From positions 18,009,530-18,073,529 of the forward strand of contig JAAONU010000016.1 in assembly GCA_012932295.1 (NCBI GenBank): a DNA stretch of 64,000 nt. Direction: 5' to 3'. The first letter of the stretch is position 1. Every line of letters begins with the position of its first letter. The translations under genes were made by a program, and so were the position numbers. The stretch comes from Cyclina sinensis (lineage: Eukaryota; Mollusca; Bivalvia; Venerida; Veneridae). Under the pieces are notes generated by a model, which ran no database searches, was not told the DNA's origin, and was given only the letters and a program-made list of their open reading frames with translations. This document shows, piece after piece, positions 22,713-35,126 of this stretch.

Positions 22713-22916
22713 CCAATGTCCCCCGCCTAAGGGAAGTTTGACATGAAGCACAAAAAGACTGAGGTATGGATCTGGACTTTCAATGCAAAATCTTGATCAA
22801 TGCTAGATCTGCACATGCAATATACATGGGTGTTGTGCATGACAAGTCGTCTTATTATGGTGAACATTTGTGCAAACTTATATCAAAATCCTCTGATGAA
22901 TGGAAAAGTTGTGAAC
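22536..22916 (+). mobile_element. Left part of an ACAAG-TATTTG family element, interrupted by Helentron remnant
   Basis: Contains acaagtatttgtaacagag, taccaatgtccccc and tggtgaacatttgtgcaaac as in the 15.4-kb element. It stops in the gaatggaaaagttg motif; the right part of the same family resumes at about 24486. Confidence 0.6.
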
Positions 22917-24485
22917 AATAAATTCATTAAAGAAATAGAATGAAATAACTCCTGTGTATGTGTCAAAAGAAATACATTTGTGCAGTTGTTATCACCACAA
23001 AATGTGACAAATACAAATCAATACAAACCATTTAAAAACAGATAAAATAGTCAGGAAATGGTCGGTGTAAGAAACCGGAATCACTCTAGTAGTGCACTGT
23101 ATGCTTTCAGATGCAAAAATCAGGTCCAATGTTCTTCCCAACTGATGAGTTGGCTTTTCTACATATCTATTGTCGAAGTTAATTATCATGACAAAACTTA
23201 ATCACAACTGGATCATCAGGCATCAAGTTAAAGTCTCCATCAAGTACAATATTATGAGACTTAGGTATATCATTGACGGCATATGAGAGGAGAGTAAAAA
23301 CACATTTTTGTTGAATTGAGGTGGTCTGTAAGTAACAGCTATGAGAAAGTTTCTACCTTGGTCTGAAACTATTCTAGACATAAACTGGAGGGAACTGTTA
23401 TTTTCAAAAAACCATTTGACTCTCTTTTAGTGAACATTGCTAGACCATGTTGTGTCGGCTTAAAGTATCAGCAGAATCCTTCTAAAGAAAATTCTTCTGT
23501 AGCGTGAGTTTCTGTTTAGCAAGAGCATTCAATCTTGAAATATGTCTTTTGGAAGTCAAGTCTGAGAGGTGGGCTTTAAGGGAACGAATGTTGAGAAAAC
23601 CTTTGTGCACACTTGCATTAGGGTCCAAGTTTTCGAATGGATGTTCCCAACTGAAAGTACAGTGCTCACACAGCCTGTCCATTTCTACTAGAGCCAAATT
23701 GTTTACTTTGAATTTGTCTGCAGTAAAATTGACTAACTGCAAACCATCACATGACGTTGCTTTGTTGAGCATTGTATAAGCATGACCCTGCATGACAGAC
23801 TTCATGTTTGGAGGTAGTTCGAGGTAAGCAATACAGGGTGTGTGTAGGTACTTCCCTGAGACTTGTTGAGCAGTTAAGCCAAATGCTAAAACTAAAAGGT
23901 ACATTGTTCTCTCGACAGGAACTGGACATTCAGATGTGAGTAAGAATGTAACAGTGATGGCCTGGATTGGTACACAATCTCTAAAATGTTTTGGGCTTCT
24001 CTTCTACTACCTCTTCCAATGCCTGGATCAGAAAACTTTAAAAACACTGTTCCTTTTAATGGCTTTTGTTCATCAATGCTTATGAATTCAACTTTTCCAA
24101 CAACACCATTTACTGGACAGTCAGGAAGAACAATATTCTTTGTGATCATGACAGTAGCTCTAAAAGCTATAGTCCGAGTAGACGGTAATCCCCCTGTTGA
24201 GTATATCTGACTGGTGGATATTTGTACTCGAACAGTGCTTGTAAGCTAATCTCTGTTTGAATCTATTGAATGTATAGTTACTTTTCCAGGTAAATCTTCT
24301 ATCATTTGATAATTGTATGTTCCTGCTTGATCATTAGTTAAAAACATCTTGACTGTGTCATGTGGAAATGAATCAGTTGGAGTATTTTGTAGCTCTTGCA
24401 AATTCACAATAATTTCATCAGTGAAGTCACCTGTCCTTACTCGAGAAAGTATGGCTGCGAATTCTCTGTCACATTTCTGTCTAAC
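22917..24485 (-). pseudogene. Helentron remnant: PIF1-type helicase C-terminus fused to endonuclease
   Basis: Minus strand, in order. From 24485: RQKCDREFAAILSRVRTGDF and LFTND-like MFLTNDQAG (helicase). About 24149-24000: MITKNIVLPDCPVNGVVGKV and SDPGIGRGSRR (domain 2B). Then, after a +1 frame change near 23990, DCVPIQAITVTF and MYLLVLAFGLTAQQVSGKY (motif VI region), KATSCDGLQLVNF and FKVNNLALVEMDRL. Next FLNIRSLKAHLSDL starts an endonuclease/exonuclease-phosphatase domain, continuing in shifted frames as TYRPPQFNKNVF, HNIVLDGDFNL (23270-23200) and KPTHQLGRTLDLIF with VIPVSYTDHF (23150-23060). Helicase joined to this endonuclease is the Helentron layout. The Rep and front helicase parts are gone; frameshifts show it is dead. 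The right edge coincides with the start of host-repeat sequence. Confidence 0.7.
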
Positions 24486-24735
24486 ACGACATATACACCC
24501 CCACAGACAATGTTGACCTTTAACTATCAAATGTGACCTAGACCTTGGAGGTAGGGGCATAGATGTCACGCACGACACATCGTCTTATTATAACAAACAT
24601 TTGTGCCAAACTATTTCAAATTCTTTTGATGAATGGCTTAGTTATGGACCGGACACGAAAGTGTGACAGACAGACAGACGGACGGACGGAGCCCATTTCT
24701 ATATCCCCCTTTTCTCTTTGAAAAGGCGGGGGACA
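24486..24735 (+). mobile_element. Right part of the interrupted ACAAG-TATTTG element
   Basis: Resumes with acacccccacagacaatg, continues to gatgaatggcttagttatgg, a (GACA/GACG)n tract at 24668-24690 and a hairpin-like TATCCCCC ... GGCGGGGGA. It matches the right end of the 15.4-18.2 kb element. Confidence 0.6.
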
Positions 24736-24759
24736 ACTATAACATGAAAGAAGGAATGC

Positions 24760-27700
24760 ATGACAAGTAAAAAAGAATATTTTAGCCATGGTGACCTTGA
24801 CCTTGATCAAAGTAAACTCAAAACCCACCAAATTGTAGAGGTGTTTGCAAGTTACCTTAATACCAAAATGTAAGATTTTAGTCAATAAATGAAGGTTCTA
24901 TGGGAAAAGTACAAAACAAACTATTTATAGCCTCGATAACCTTGACCCCGGTGAATGGCAGAGGTTAATGCAAGGTGCCTATATATTAATGTCTAAGATA
25001 TCAGTCAATAAATAAACGCTATATGACGAAAAATATATTTTTAGCCTTGATGGCCCAAGAGACAGGGCCAATTTTCACCCCAGGGCCAATTAACTTGGTA
25101 GAGGTTTACTTATTCATGTTATGAATCAATTATCTTAACACTATAGTTCTTGTGGTTACTGACAAGGAAAATTTAGTTTTTTTCTTATGAAATTGCTTAA
25201 AAAATCAAGTGACCTCTAGGGCGGGATAAATAATGATCCCATAAGCATTATTTGAAAAATCTATGTACAAGACCTCTAGATAAAACTCCATGCAAAATAT
25301 CTAAGTCCCAGACCTTGTGGTTTCATTTAAAATTTTCCCTATACAGGCCCGGATTTACCGGGGGGGCTTAAGGGGCCCAAGCCCCCCCAGCTGGCCCGTT
25401 TGTAAAAAAAAAAGGGGCTCGTTTTTAAAGACTCTTAAAAATTTTTTCAGCTCTTTTCACCTCGTAACAGAAACACAGTCAACATTTCAATTTGCAATGG
25501 TCATGCAATATTGCGTAACAACTGATAACGAGTTCTTAACTTTATAGCCGTGTATATTACACAATGTACCGTATATTCGGTGGCACGGATTATCCGAGAG
25601 TTCTGATGTATAGTTTTCAAGCGTCTAGTAACCTTGACATATTTGATAAAGTTGTTAAATGAGCGTCTGCTGACCATGATCAGTTGCCTGATGATATTGT
25701 GCGAACTCCAGTCGTAACAACTCAGCCTTTTCCGACAACTTCGTATAAAGACTTATCGAAGTCGCCTGAGGTGTTCCGAATGGTGCAAACCACACAGCGG
25801 TTATTTCCCTTCCATACTTTCAGTACAGTAATCACTGCCGACAGTCATGTCACGTGATGATGGTCGAAAGTAAATAAACAAAATTTTAAACTTTTTTTCA
25901 AGTTACAATTTAAAAAAAAAAAAAATCCATTACAGCCAGGCATGTTTAATCAATGGAATTCCAACTGTAACTAAACTAACCAGCTGAAATCCAGCTAAGG
26001 TTAACCTGTGTCTGCAGAGATCTTTCCAAAGAATGATGGGGAGATCACTGCGAGGAGATTGGATAATATGATCGACGGTGTTATTTGTTATGCCAATTAA
26101 TTTATTGATAAATTATTTGTTTCAGAGGACTTTATAAATATAAAATGAAAAAAGTTTTTTGCTTTAGTTGAACATTTCAAAGAATACCAACCAGTATATT
26201 TCTTTTAAATTCTCACACAAATTTCATTATATTTTTATGCCTAAAATGCACCAAAATGAGCCATTTACTCCACCTTTTTAGAAAATTTTCTTGGGGGGAG
26301 GCCCCCCAAACCCCCCCCCCCCCCCTACAGAAGGGGGTTGCACCCTTCCGTACCTTCCCCCAAGCCCCCCCAGTCAGAAATTTCTGGATCCGGCCCTGCT
26401 ATATAAGCCTTTATTAAATCAAGGGACACCCTGGTGGCTGATGACCTCAAGAGTATGATATGAACAATCTTTATAGAGGAGCTCTATGTGAACCTGTATG
26501 TAAAATATAAAACACCAAGGCATAGAATTTTAGAAAAGAAGGGTTTTGAAGATTACCTAATATAAGCCTATTTTAAATCATGTAGGGCCTAGACAATACA
26601 TACCAAAGTATTGAAGTTTTCACTATATCGGACTATGGCACTTGGGCAGGGTCAATTTTGTCTCTGGGGCCATGATTTGAACAAAATTGGTAGAGTTCCA
26701 GTAGACAATGCTACATACCAAATATCTTAGCCCTAGACCTTGTGGTTTCAGATAAGAAGATTTTTAAAGTATTCCCAGTATTAGCTGATGTAAAATCATG
26801 TGGCCCCTTGGGCAGTGTCAATTTTGATGCTGGCACCAAGATTTGAATAAACTTTGTAGAGGTCTACTAGACAATGCTACTTACCGAATATCTTAGACCT
26901 AGGCCTTGTGGTTTTTTATAGAAGAAGATTTTCAAAAAAATCCCTATATAAGCCAATTAATGTGTGGTCCGTGAGCGGTGTTAATTTTGACCCTGGGGCC
27001 ATGATGAACAAACTTTGTAGAGGACCACTACCTGATGCTGCATAATAAATATCTAAGCTCGAGGCCCTGCAGTTTCAGACAAGAAGATTTTTAAAGTTTT
27101 CACTTTTAAAATCTGTTTTAGCTCCTGTGAACGAGATCTGCAATTGACCGAAACCATTTGAACAACTTTGATAGAGCTTAATGCAAGGGACATTCTAAGC
27201 AAGTTTTATTTAATTTGGCATGGTGGTTTCAGAGGAGATGTCCTTCAAAGCAATAGTGCACGGTGGACGATGGACGACGGACGGATACTCCCCGTGAGGG
27301 GGGATCATAGTAACCCCACGGACCTTATTTGAACAAAACCTGGTAAAGGTCCACTACTCATAATTACACACCAAATTTCAGAAAAGAAGATATTTTAAGG
27401 ACTTTTCTTTTTATTTCTATATAAAAAATTAAACCCTTAAGGCAGACAATAGGAACCCAAATGACATAATTTGATCAAACTTGGTAGAAGATCTCAAGAG
27501 GATTTTTAAAGATTTTCCTCTATATTTCTATGTAAATTTGGGACCATCCAAATGGGATCAAAAGTGTTCTAAGGGAACTTATTTGAAGTTTTTCCTTCTT
27601 GTTGCCATAGCAACTGGACTTCTGCTTGGAATTAAATTCTTTAAACAACTTTGTTGAGCATCATGCAAGGAATATCCTTGGCAAGTTTTATCAAAGTTGG

Positions 27701-27817
27701 CTTAGCGGTACAGGCATTGAATTCATTTAAGACAAATTGTTGACGAAGCACAACGACAGACAACCAAAGATAACAAAAGCTTACCCTTGAGCACTTCATG
27801 CTCAGGTGAGCTAAAAA
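24760..27817 (+). mobile_element. Pearl-like element, split by a hAT-like insertion
   Basis: Repeats of the pearl type (gtgaccttgaccttg, ccaaatatcta, ttgtggtttcaga) on both sides of the insertion at 25344-26398. The right end is GAGCACTTCATGCTCAGGTGAGCTAAAAA, split hairpin included, at about 27788-27817. A second, internal right-end-like segment with gacggacgg lies at 27258-27290, suggesting two elements joined. Strongly diverged, core units 150-165 bp. Confidence 0.6.
25344..26398 (+). mobile_element. hAT-like non-autonomous transposon
   Basis: Left end CAGGCCCGGATTTACCGGGG, right end TTTCTGGATCCGGCCCTG; read inward from each end, the termini are CAGGCCCGGAT and CAGGGCCGGAT, an imperfect terminal inverted repeat of the hAT style. 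G/C runs (gggggggct / agccccccc) follow on both sides. Flanking host sequence is ccctata before and ctatataagcc after, consistent with a short target duplication within a ccctatataagcc repeat motif. The 1-kb interior shows no transposase. Confidence 0.6.
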
Positions 27818-28342
27818 TCTAAAAATTCTAGAATTATAATGTCAATACTTCAGATAAGCATTAATCAAAACAGTATATTTTAGAATAAACCATCATCAAG
27901 TGGGAAAGAAGTTCTTGCAAGTTATATTAATCCCAATTGACTTCTGCTTCCTGGATCAGAATGAATGGTGCTATAAAAAGTTGGTTAGAAGAGAATGAAA
28001 GTGCAAGTCGCACTTATGTAGTACAAAAAAGACCCGGCAACATGACTGAATTTTTACCTGTAATAGTTATTAAACTAAACATGCATGTACTTTGATACTT
28101 TAAAAAATGTTATTGACCAGGAAAAAAATAAATGACTGAAAGTCAAGGGAAGAATCAAAAACAGAAAAAATTACAGCCTTTCTCATATCACAAACAGTAA
28201 CTGAATGAAATCAACTTATAACCTTATGCAAATAAAAATAAATGAAAAAGACATTTTTCCTTAATGAATTTATCAATAATATACACACCTGGACATGTTT
28301 TAATGACAGATTTCAACAAAATAGCAGTTCAAATATACAAAC
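27818..28342 (-). other. Intron 9 sequence next to exon 9
   Basis: AT-rich, no repeat or gene recognised. Confidence 0.5.
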
Positions 28343-28564
28343 CTGGCATAGGTCAACATCTTTAGGATATATGACAAAAAGTACTTCTTTCAATGTTGAA
28401 TAAGGACAATTGATCCTGAACCTTTGCACACTACGAAACATCTCAGCGAGTACAGTATCTTTTGGATATCCAAGCTTGCCTGTTCCAATGGCAGGGAATG
28501 CAACACTGGAAAACTTGTATGCTGCAGCTTGCTTAAGACAATTCAACATTGCCTTTCGTATGCA
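28343..28564 (-). CDS. Multi-macro-domain gene, exon 9; macro domain 2, C-terminal half
   Basis: Acceptor ttcaaatgcag (28566-28565), donor GTTTGT (28342); 74 codons, phase 0 at both ends. It encodes CIRKAMLNCLKQA, then SVAFPAIGTGKLGYPKD and LKEVLFVIYPKD. SVAFPAIGTGKLGYP is the canonical macro-domain phosphate loop, intact in every Gly, so ADP-ribose binding is plausible. It joins exon 8 across a 5-kb intron filled with pearl-like repeats. Confidence 0.9.
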
Positions 28565-28639
28565 CTGCATTTGAAATATAATGGTTATAATACATCAGAT
28601 TCACTCAGTCGAGTAGGAATGCTCAAAATGATGAAACTA

Positions 28640-31530
28640 ACAAGAGAGCCATGACGGCCCTTTTATCACTCACCTGAAAACAACTGCAACTACTTTCTTT
28701 CAAACACTGTGACCAATTATCTAAACTCCAGACCTTGTGATTTCTGACAGGAAGATATTAAAGGTTATACCTATGGCAGTCCATATAAAACCAACAGAGT
28801 CCTGGGGTGAAGCAAATATTGATTTTTTAGCCTTGGTGACCTTGACCCTAGTGACCTAAAATCAAATGCGAGAGCAGATGTCCATGATACATACCTACCA
28901 AATATCCAAGATATCGAACAATAAATGAACACTCAGGCAAGTGGTTTGTAAAATTATCAAAGCTGTGAAACCATGCAGACATGGCAAAATAAGCCTATTC
29001 TGGACCACATACCTCTGGAGCCCATACTGGAATCAGGCTGGTTCAGGAAAAGATAAACTGTTGACAAATGTGAAACTTTGGTTGAAACTGAATCAATTGC
29101 AAACTTAACACTATGACATAAGGCAGAGAAATCTTTATTTAACCTATGTGACCTTTACCTTGACCCAAGTAACTAAAATGCATGATACCATATATCAAAG
29201 ACATCAGTCAAAAATGAAGGCTCCATAAAAAAAGAAGGAAATATATCTTTAGCCTTGGTGACCTTGACCTTGTCCCCAGTGACAAGAAGATGGTCATGGA
29301 AGGTCCCTATAAACCAAATATTTAAAATATTGGTCAATAAAATAAAGACTCTATGACACAAAGAAGATAAATCTATTAAAAGCCTTGTTGACCTTGACCC
29401 ATTTACATCAAACCCCACTTAAGGGTAGAGATCCATGTGAGGAAACTAAATTATTGGTCAATAGATGGAGGCTCTATGAGGTAAAGTAGAAAAATCTATT
29501 TTTAGCCTCAGTGACCTTGACACCAGTTGAAGAAAGAGGTACATGCAAGGTGTCTATATACATATTATATAAAATATCAGTCAATAAATAAAGGCTCTGA
29601 CAAATAGAAAAATCTATTTTTAGCCTAGAAGACCTTAACCCTAGTGATCTCAAACCCCAACCAAGGGTAGAGGTCCTTGCAAGTTACCTACATGCCGAAT
29701 ATCTGTGATATTGGTCAATAAATGAAGACTCCATATGAAAGAGTTCAAAAATCTATTTTCAGTCTTAGTGACCTTCACCTTCACCCAAATTAAAGGCAGC
29801 AATTCATGCAAGGTGCCTATATTCCAAGTATCTAAGATATTTGTCGACAGATAAAGTCCCTATGAAGAAAGGTCTATTTCTAGAATTGGTGACCCCAGGG
29901 GCAGGGCCAATTTTGACCCCAGGGCCAAGATTTCAACAAACTTGGTAGAGATCTTCTAATTCATGTTACGCATACAAATTAACAACAGGGCCTGAGGTTA
30001 CTGACAAGATGATTTTCAAAGTTTTTTACTTTTTAAATCTTAAAACAAGACAGCCATGATGGCTCTAGATTGCTCACCTGAATACTTTGCCATTGGGTCT
30101 GCTGTTTTTTTAAGATTCTCCCTAGGTAAAGCCAATTTTCACTCAAGGGGCATAATTTGAACAAAATGATGCTCTATTACAAATATCTAAGTTCTAAGCT
30201 TTCTAATTTCAGAAGAGAAGTTTTTTTATAAAGAAGATTTTCAAGGTTTCCCCTATATAAGCCAATGTAAAATGAATTGACAAATCTTAAGGCTCAGGGC
30301 CTTGTCATTTTAGACAAAAAGATTTTTGAAGTTTTTCCTTTTTGTCATACATGCCGTTTAGGGTTGGATCATTAACAGGAGATTTGTGGAATATCGCCGC
30401 GTGTGACATCACAACAGGTTAAATACTTAAACCAAGAAAACATGTGTTTCTGACATCATACATGGTACTTAATTCAACATAGTGTAACAACGATTAGGCG
30501 ATTGAAACAAGTTTATGTATAATTAACAGTTTACATTTCCAGCGTGTTGAATAACCTAATGATTATACTTTTTATTTCTAATTTCAGAATTAAAATACTT
30601 ATTTTACTCTACAAAATAAATTTCAATATCTACAGAAGTTTCAATAGTCAAAAATTAAAAAATTAACATACATGAATTACCTCCCTTTTCTTTCTACATG
30701 AGAGCTCATTCAGATACACTTAAATTTTTATATAAAAACCTAATACAATTTCTCTGAGGATGCATTGATTCTTATATGCAAAATTATTACTCAAACAAAA
30801 TCCCTGAATTTTAATGAAACAAGAATAATGTCGTACTTACCTTTGATCTGGATACAAAGCAAAACAAAACAAACAAAAGCAACAATTTTATTTCTTTCAA
30901 CTAGTGGTACATAATCTTTAATAAACTAGTACATAAATAGTATCATATAAACATATTTAATAATCCTGACGTGTCATCTTGTTGCAAACATCAATTACGT
31001 CTATCAGGCGGTAAGTATTACCCGGGGCAATGACCAGATGTTACTGACAATTAACACTAACGCGCGTAACAAAGAGCCGACTTTCGTCACATAATCAACC
31101 AATTATCAATCTCGCATGTCAAGGTTTCGACTTGGTATATTCAAACTTGGACTTAAGTGTGTATTCAATGAACTTTATGGATTTTTTTTCTTTCAAGACA
31201 AAATGTTGATTTATCGGGAGATTTGGGTGCTTCGCTGGGGCGCCAGGGTAAGGGTCTAAATTTATGGAAAACCCGGTGAGTAACGGGAGAACGGCATGTA
31301 TGCTTTCTGTTGCCATAGCAACCAGTTTTTGATGTAATTCAATTCTTTAAACAATGTTGGTAGAGCTTCATGCAAGGAATATCCCAGGCATGTTTCATCT
31401 ATGTTGGCTTAGCAGTATTGGAGGAGAAGTCGTTCAAGCCAAATTGTTGACAACGCACGAAGCATGCCGACAGACAATCATTGATCCAAATAGCTCAGCC
31501 TTGAGCACTTCGTGCTCAGCTGAGCTAAAA
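28640..31530 (+). mobile_element. Pearl-like composite with two left ends and one right end
   Basis: Left ends at 28640 (ACAAGAGAGCC, then CACTCACCTGAAAAC) and 30055 (ACAAGACAGCCATGATGG, then GCTCACCTGAATAC). One right end at about 31501-31530 (GAGCACTTCGTGCTC hairpin, GAGCTAAAA). The first copy therefore lacks its right end. The interior has the same blocks as the 21.8 and 24.8 kb repeats. A separate element is inserted at 30347-31301. Confidence 0.65.
30347..31301. mobile_element. DNA-transposon-like insertion with 12-bp terminal inverted repeats
   Basis: ATACATGCCGTT at 30347-30358 and its exact reverse complement AACGGCATGTAT at 31290-31301. It interrupts a pearl-like motif that elsewhere reads cctttttgttgccatagcaac. 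The interior is AT-rich, and its right part contains several CpG-rich motifs (gcgccaggg, cccggtgag). No transposase is recognisable, so it would be non-autonomous. Confidence 0.5.
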
Positions 31531-32897
31531 ATCAAGTGACCCCTGGGACAGAGTCAATATTGACCCTATAAGCGTTATTTGAAAAACCTTGGCAGAGGAT
31601 CTCTGGATAAAGCTCCATGCAAAATATCTAAGCCCTAGACCTTGTGGTTTCATAAAAGAAGATTTTCAAAGTTTTCCCTGTTTATTTAATCAATAAACCC
31701 CCTGGGCTTAGCCATTAATGACCACAGGGGAATGATTTAAACAATCTTTGTAGAGGAGCTCCAAATGAATTTTACGCCAAGTATAAAACACAAAAGCATA
31801 GAAGAATTTTGAAGTTTTCCCTGTATAAGCCTTAGTAAAATAATGGGGGCCCTGGGGCAGGGACATTTTGACCCTGGAGCCATGATTTGAACAAACTTGG
31901 TAGAGGTACACTAGACAATGCTACATACCAAACATCTAAGCCCTAGGCCTTGTGGCCTCAGACATGAAGATTTTTTAAGTTTTCCCTATGTAAGATTATA
32001 TGTTTAATCTAATGGCCCCTGGAGAAGTGTGAATTTTAACCCTAGTTCCATGATTTGAACAAACATGGTAGAGGTCTACTAAGGAATGCTACGTACCAAA
32101 TATTTTAGCCCTAGGCCTTGTGGTTTCAGACAAAGATTTTTGGAAGTTTTCCAAATATAAGCCTAGGTAAAATCATGTTGCCCCTGGGGCAGGGTCAATC
32201 TTGAGCCTTAGGCCATGATTTGAACAGACTTGGTAGAAGTTCACTAGGCAATGCTAGATACCAAATATCTTAGCCCTAGGCTTTATGATTTCAAAGAAGA
32301 AGATTTTCCCGGTTTTCACTATATAAGCCTATGTGAAAAAAAGTAGCTACTGGGGCGGGGTCAATTTTGAACCTGGGGCCATAATTTGAAAAATTATGTA
32401 GAGGTCTACTAGACAATGCTACATACAAAATAACTTAGCCTAGGGCGTGTGGTTTCAGACAAGCAGATTTTTTAAGTTTTCCTTATATGACATAATGTAA
32501 ATACATGTGGCCACTGGGGCGAGGTCAATTTTGCCCTTGGCCATGAATGATTTAAACAAATGTGATAGAGGACCACTAGACTATGCTACATAACAAATAT
32601 TATAGCTTAAGGCCTTGCGGTTTCAAAGAAGATTTTTAAAATTTTCACTTTTTAATTCTAATTTTAGCTCCTTTGGCCGAGATCTGCAATGGACTAGAAC
32701 CATTTGAACAACTTTGAAAGAGCTTCATGCTAGAAACATTCCAGGCAAGTTTTATTAAATTTGACCAGAAGGTTTCAGAGCAGATGTCCTTTGAAGTAAT
32801 TGTGGATGACGGACGACAGATGCTGATGGACAACGGACTCTGGACAATCACTGATCCTAAAAGCTCACATGAGTACTGCATGCTCGGGTGAGGTAAA
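31531..32897 (+). mobile_element. Pearl-like element, 160-bp units, intact right end
   Basis: About seven units with ttgtggtttcaga and actagacaatgctac landmarks. The right end has an imperfect hairpin (CATGAGTACTGCATGCTCGGG) and GAGGTAAAA. Its left end is not visible because it abuts the preceding element. Antisense to the gene, in the intron between exons 8 and 9. Confidence 0.65.
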
Positions 32898-33607
32898 AAT
32901 CAATCAAGATAAAAGTAAGAGATAAAGCTTTTTTTTGCAGTTCAATCAATGAATGCAATGTAAAAATAAGAGTGTAGTTCAGAACGTTAAGAAAGTAGTG
33001 ATACTAAGGTAAGTTTGAAATGTGGTTTCTTCACCTTATGTTGCAGACCTTATTTCAACCAGTCTAGATCAAAAGTATATATCAATAAAACTATGTTAGT
33101 CTCTGAGGGCAAATGTTGAGCAATATTATTTTGCCTTGAAGAATTTAGTAGAGGTTCACTGCCAAATCATGCACACTCAGTTCTGAGCCCTATACATAGT
33201 GGCTTAAAAAACTACTCTTATATCTGTCAACACAAGCCTAAAACTCATAAGACAGAACTATTAAATACCTTAGCAGGATGATTAGAAAACAACTAAATAG
33301 AGGACCACAAATAATAAATACAAAGTAAGAAATCACGAGGATATTTGAACTTTATTTAGAATTGTGCTTTTATTCTATTCATTTCTATGTAAATCATATG
33401 ACCCCTCATCCTGGTCAACAAAGATACATGGGGCATAATTCAAATAATTCTGGTGTCTACTTGACCCTGCTACACAAATGCTAAATGATAGAGCTCTGTC
33501 TTTTGGTTTCAGGCCATAAGACTTTAATAAATGATATTTTTCATAAGCTCTATCACTTTGTAACTGTAACTGAAACATTTAGAATATTGTTCATATCAAC
33601 TACAAAC
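32898..33607 (-). other. Intron 8 sequence next to exon 8
   Basis: 33090-33560 contains a highly diverged pearl-like unit (tttgaccc-like motifs, tggtttcagg). The rest is AT-rich with nothing recognised. Confidence 0.4.
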
Positions 33608-33844
33608 CTGAATACTCTCTATTTCCATCTCCTTACTGTACATCAGGAGAGTGACATGAAAAACCTGTTTACATTTTAGGTTATAGCCACTAGTCACTGC
33701 AATATCACCTAGTTTAATTCCATTAGGGTACTGCTGCCAGCACTCATGCTGAATATGAGGTCCAGCTGTTTTTAAAATAGCATTCGAGACTTCTCCGTAA
33801 GACAGATCTAAATTGTAAGCTGTCGTGTTCACTAGCACATCGGC
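33608..33844 (-). CDS. Multi-macro-domain gene, exon 8; macro domain 2, N-terminal half
   Basis: Acceptor tgtctttcaag (33846-33845), donor GTTTGT (33607); 79 codons, phase 0 at both ends. It begins ADVLVNTTAYNLDLSYG and continues GEVSNAILKTAG, then GDIAVTSGYNL and KQVFHVTL. This is the standard macro layout (VDVIVN, G-x-x-S-x-A-I-x-x-A-G, GDxxVTxGxxL, V-x-H) and is closest in style to the later macro domains of PARP14/PARP15 (L-x-L-x-x-G-x-V-S). Macro domains bind or hydrolyse ADP-ribose on proteins. The usual second Asn of NxAN is replaced here, which argues for reading rather than hydrolysis; that is inference. Confidence 0.88.
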
Positions 33845-34581
33845 CTTGAAAGACAATGTAAACTTCTACCAATGCTTATGAATAAAGAACTAACAATTAA
33901 ATGTGCCATTGTCTCAATAGATTTGATAAATTTCTTTTGATGATCGGTACTGTTATTACAATCAGATGAAACATATGATACAACAAGTATCAAGTATTCC
34001 ACCACATCAAAAGACATCAAATATCACGTAAAAGAAATAAATTCTAGCTAAATTCATTGTATTTCAACATTCCTGTTTGTATTCAAATTTATCGATGCAT
34101 CTTAATCCTCATTAATTTATAGGAAATGAAAATTATGTACCAGCATTGACAACTAATTTTTAAAAAATGGTATTACTTTCACTCAGTGTTTGCTTTACAC
34201 TATGGTAGTTTACTCTTTTTTTGTTTGTTTTTGTTTTGTTTGTTTGTTTTTTGTGTGTTTTTTTTTAAACAGCGTAGTTAATAAACAGTTTAAAAAGATA
34301 TAACTGGCAAAAAACTGAAACTAATGGTTTGTGTGAGGGTATAATAGGCATTGTATTTTGACATTTCTCTTGTCATTCCATTTTATTTATTTATCTTGTA
34401 TCTAAATAGAAATGTAAATGTCCATAAGGGCTGACAAATGATTAAAAATGGTATTTCTTTTAAACAGTTTTTGTCACACACCATGGTTTAACTGACAAAA
34501 ATAACTGAAACACACAAGAAAGATGACTGTGTTTTTTTAGGTATTTGAAAGAAGAGCAGTGCTCTTGATATACAAATGTAC
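33845..34581 (-). other. Intron 7
   Basis: AT-rich; contains a T/G simple-sequence stretch at about 34215-34268. No other feature. Confidence 0.5.
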
Positions 34582-34646
34582 CTCTGTCTGATCCAGATGT
34601 CCTTTAATAAGCCGTATCTGCGGATTCATGGTCCAGATTTCAGATC
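34582..34646 (-). CDS. Multi-macro-domain gene, exon 7; start of canonical macro domain
   Basis: Short exon with acceptor tttttttctag (34648-34647) and donor GTACAT (34581). It enters at phase 1, completing a Gly codon with exon 6, and leaves at phase 0. It encodes WTMNPQIRLIKGHLDQTE. The IRLIKGHL element is the first strand of a macro domain (consensus i-x-v-x-x-G-D-I/L). It is too short to be found as an open reading frame on its own; the support is the exact phase fit and the domain order with exon 8. Confidence 0.8.
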
Positions 34647-35126
34647 CTAGAAAAAAATAACAGAAATATCAATTTCTGATATGTTTATATATTGTAAATA
34701 TGTTCTAATTACCTTGACTGAAAACAATGTTTGTAATATACTGGTCTAAAACCTAAGTACTCTGACCTTTGTAGCTTCAATTTACTGCCACAACCCATGA
34801 ATACGACGTCCATAATATAGCTGCAGTTTTGAAAGTCTAAGGAAGCAATTGTTTCGTGCTTTAATACTGTCTAAATCGAAGTGGTATATTCTCGTATTAC
34901 TGCTTAGTTTATCTTAACTTTTGTCAATCTAAATGTTATCAAATATCACTACAGAAGAAATATCTGATACAAAATGTTTCACAAGGCATACTTTACAGTT
35001 TTCTTGAAATCATGCATTAACAAATATATGACAAACTGCAGTTACAAAGTTGAAATATGTAATCAAAACAAAATCAATATATATCAATATCTTATTCTAA
35101 AGCGATGTTTAAAAGTTATATATGAA

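Noticed and set aside
23504..24210. Plus-strand open frames opposite the helicase remnant
   Set aside because: Antisense shadows of the PIF1/endonuclease pseudogene, which has clear motif order on the minus strand.
25344..26398. Assembly artefact around the poly-C tracts
   Set aside because: The G/C runs occur at both ends in inverted orientation, as expected for the element's termini; the host repeat is cleanly interrupted.
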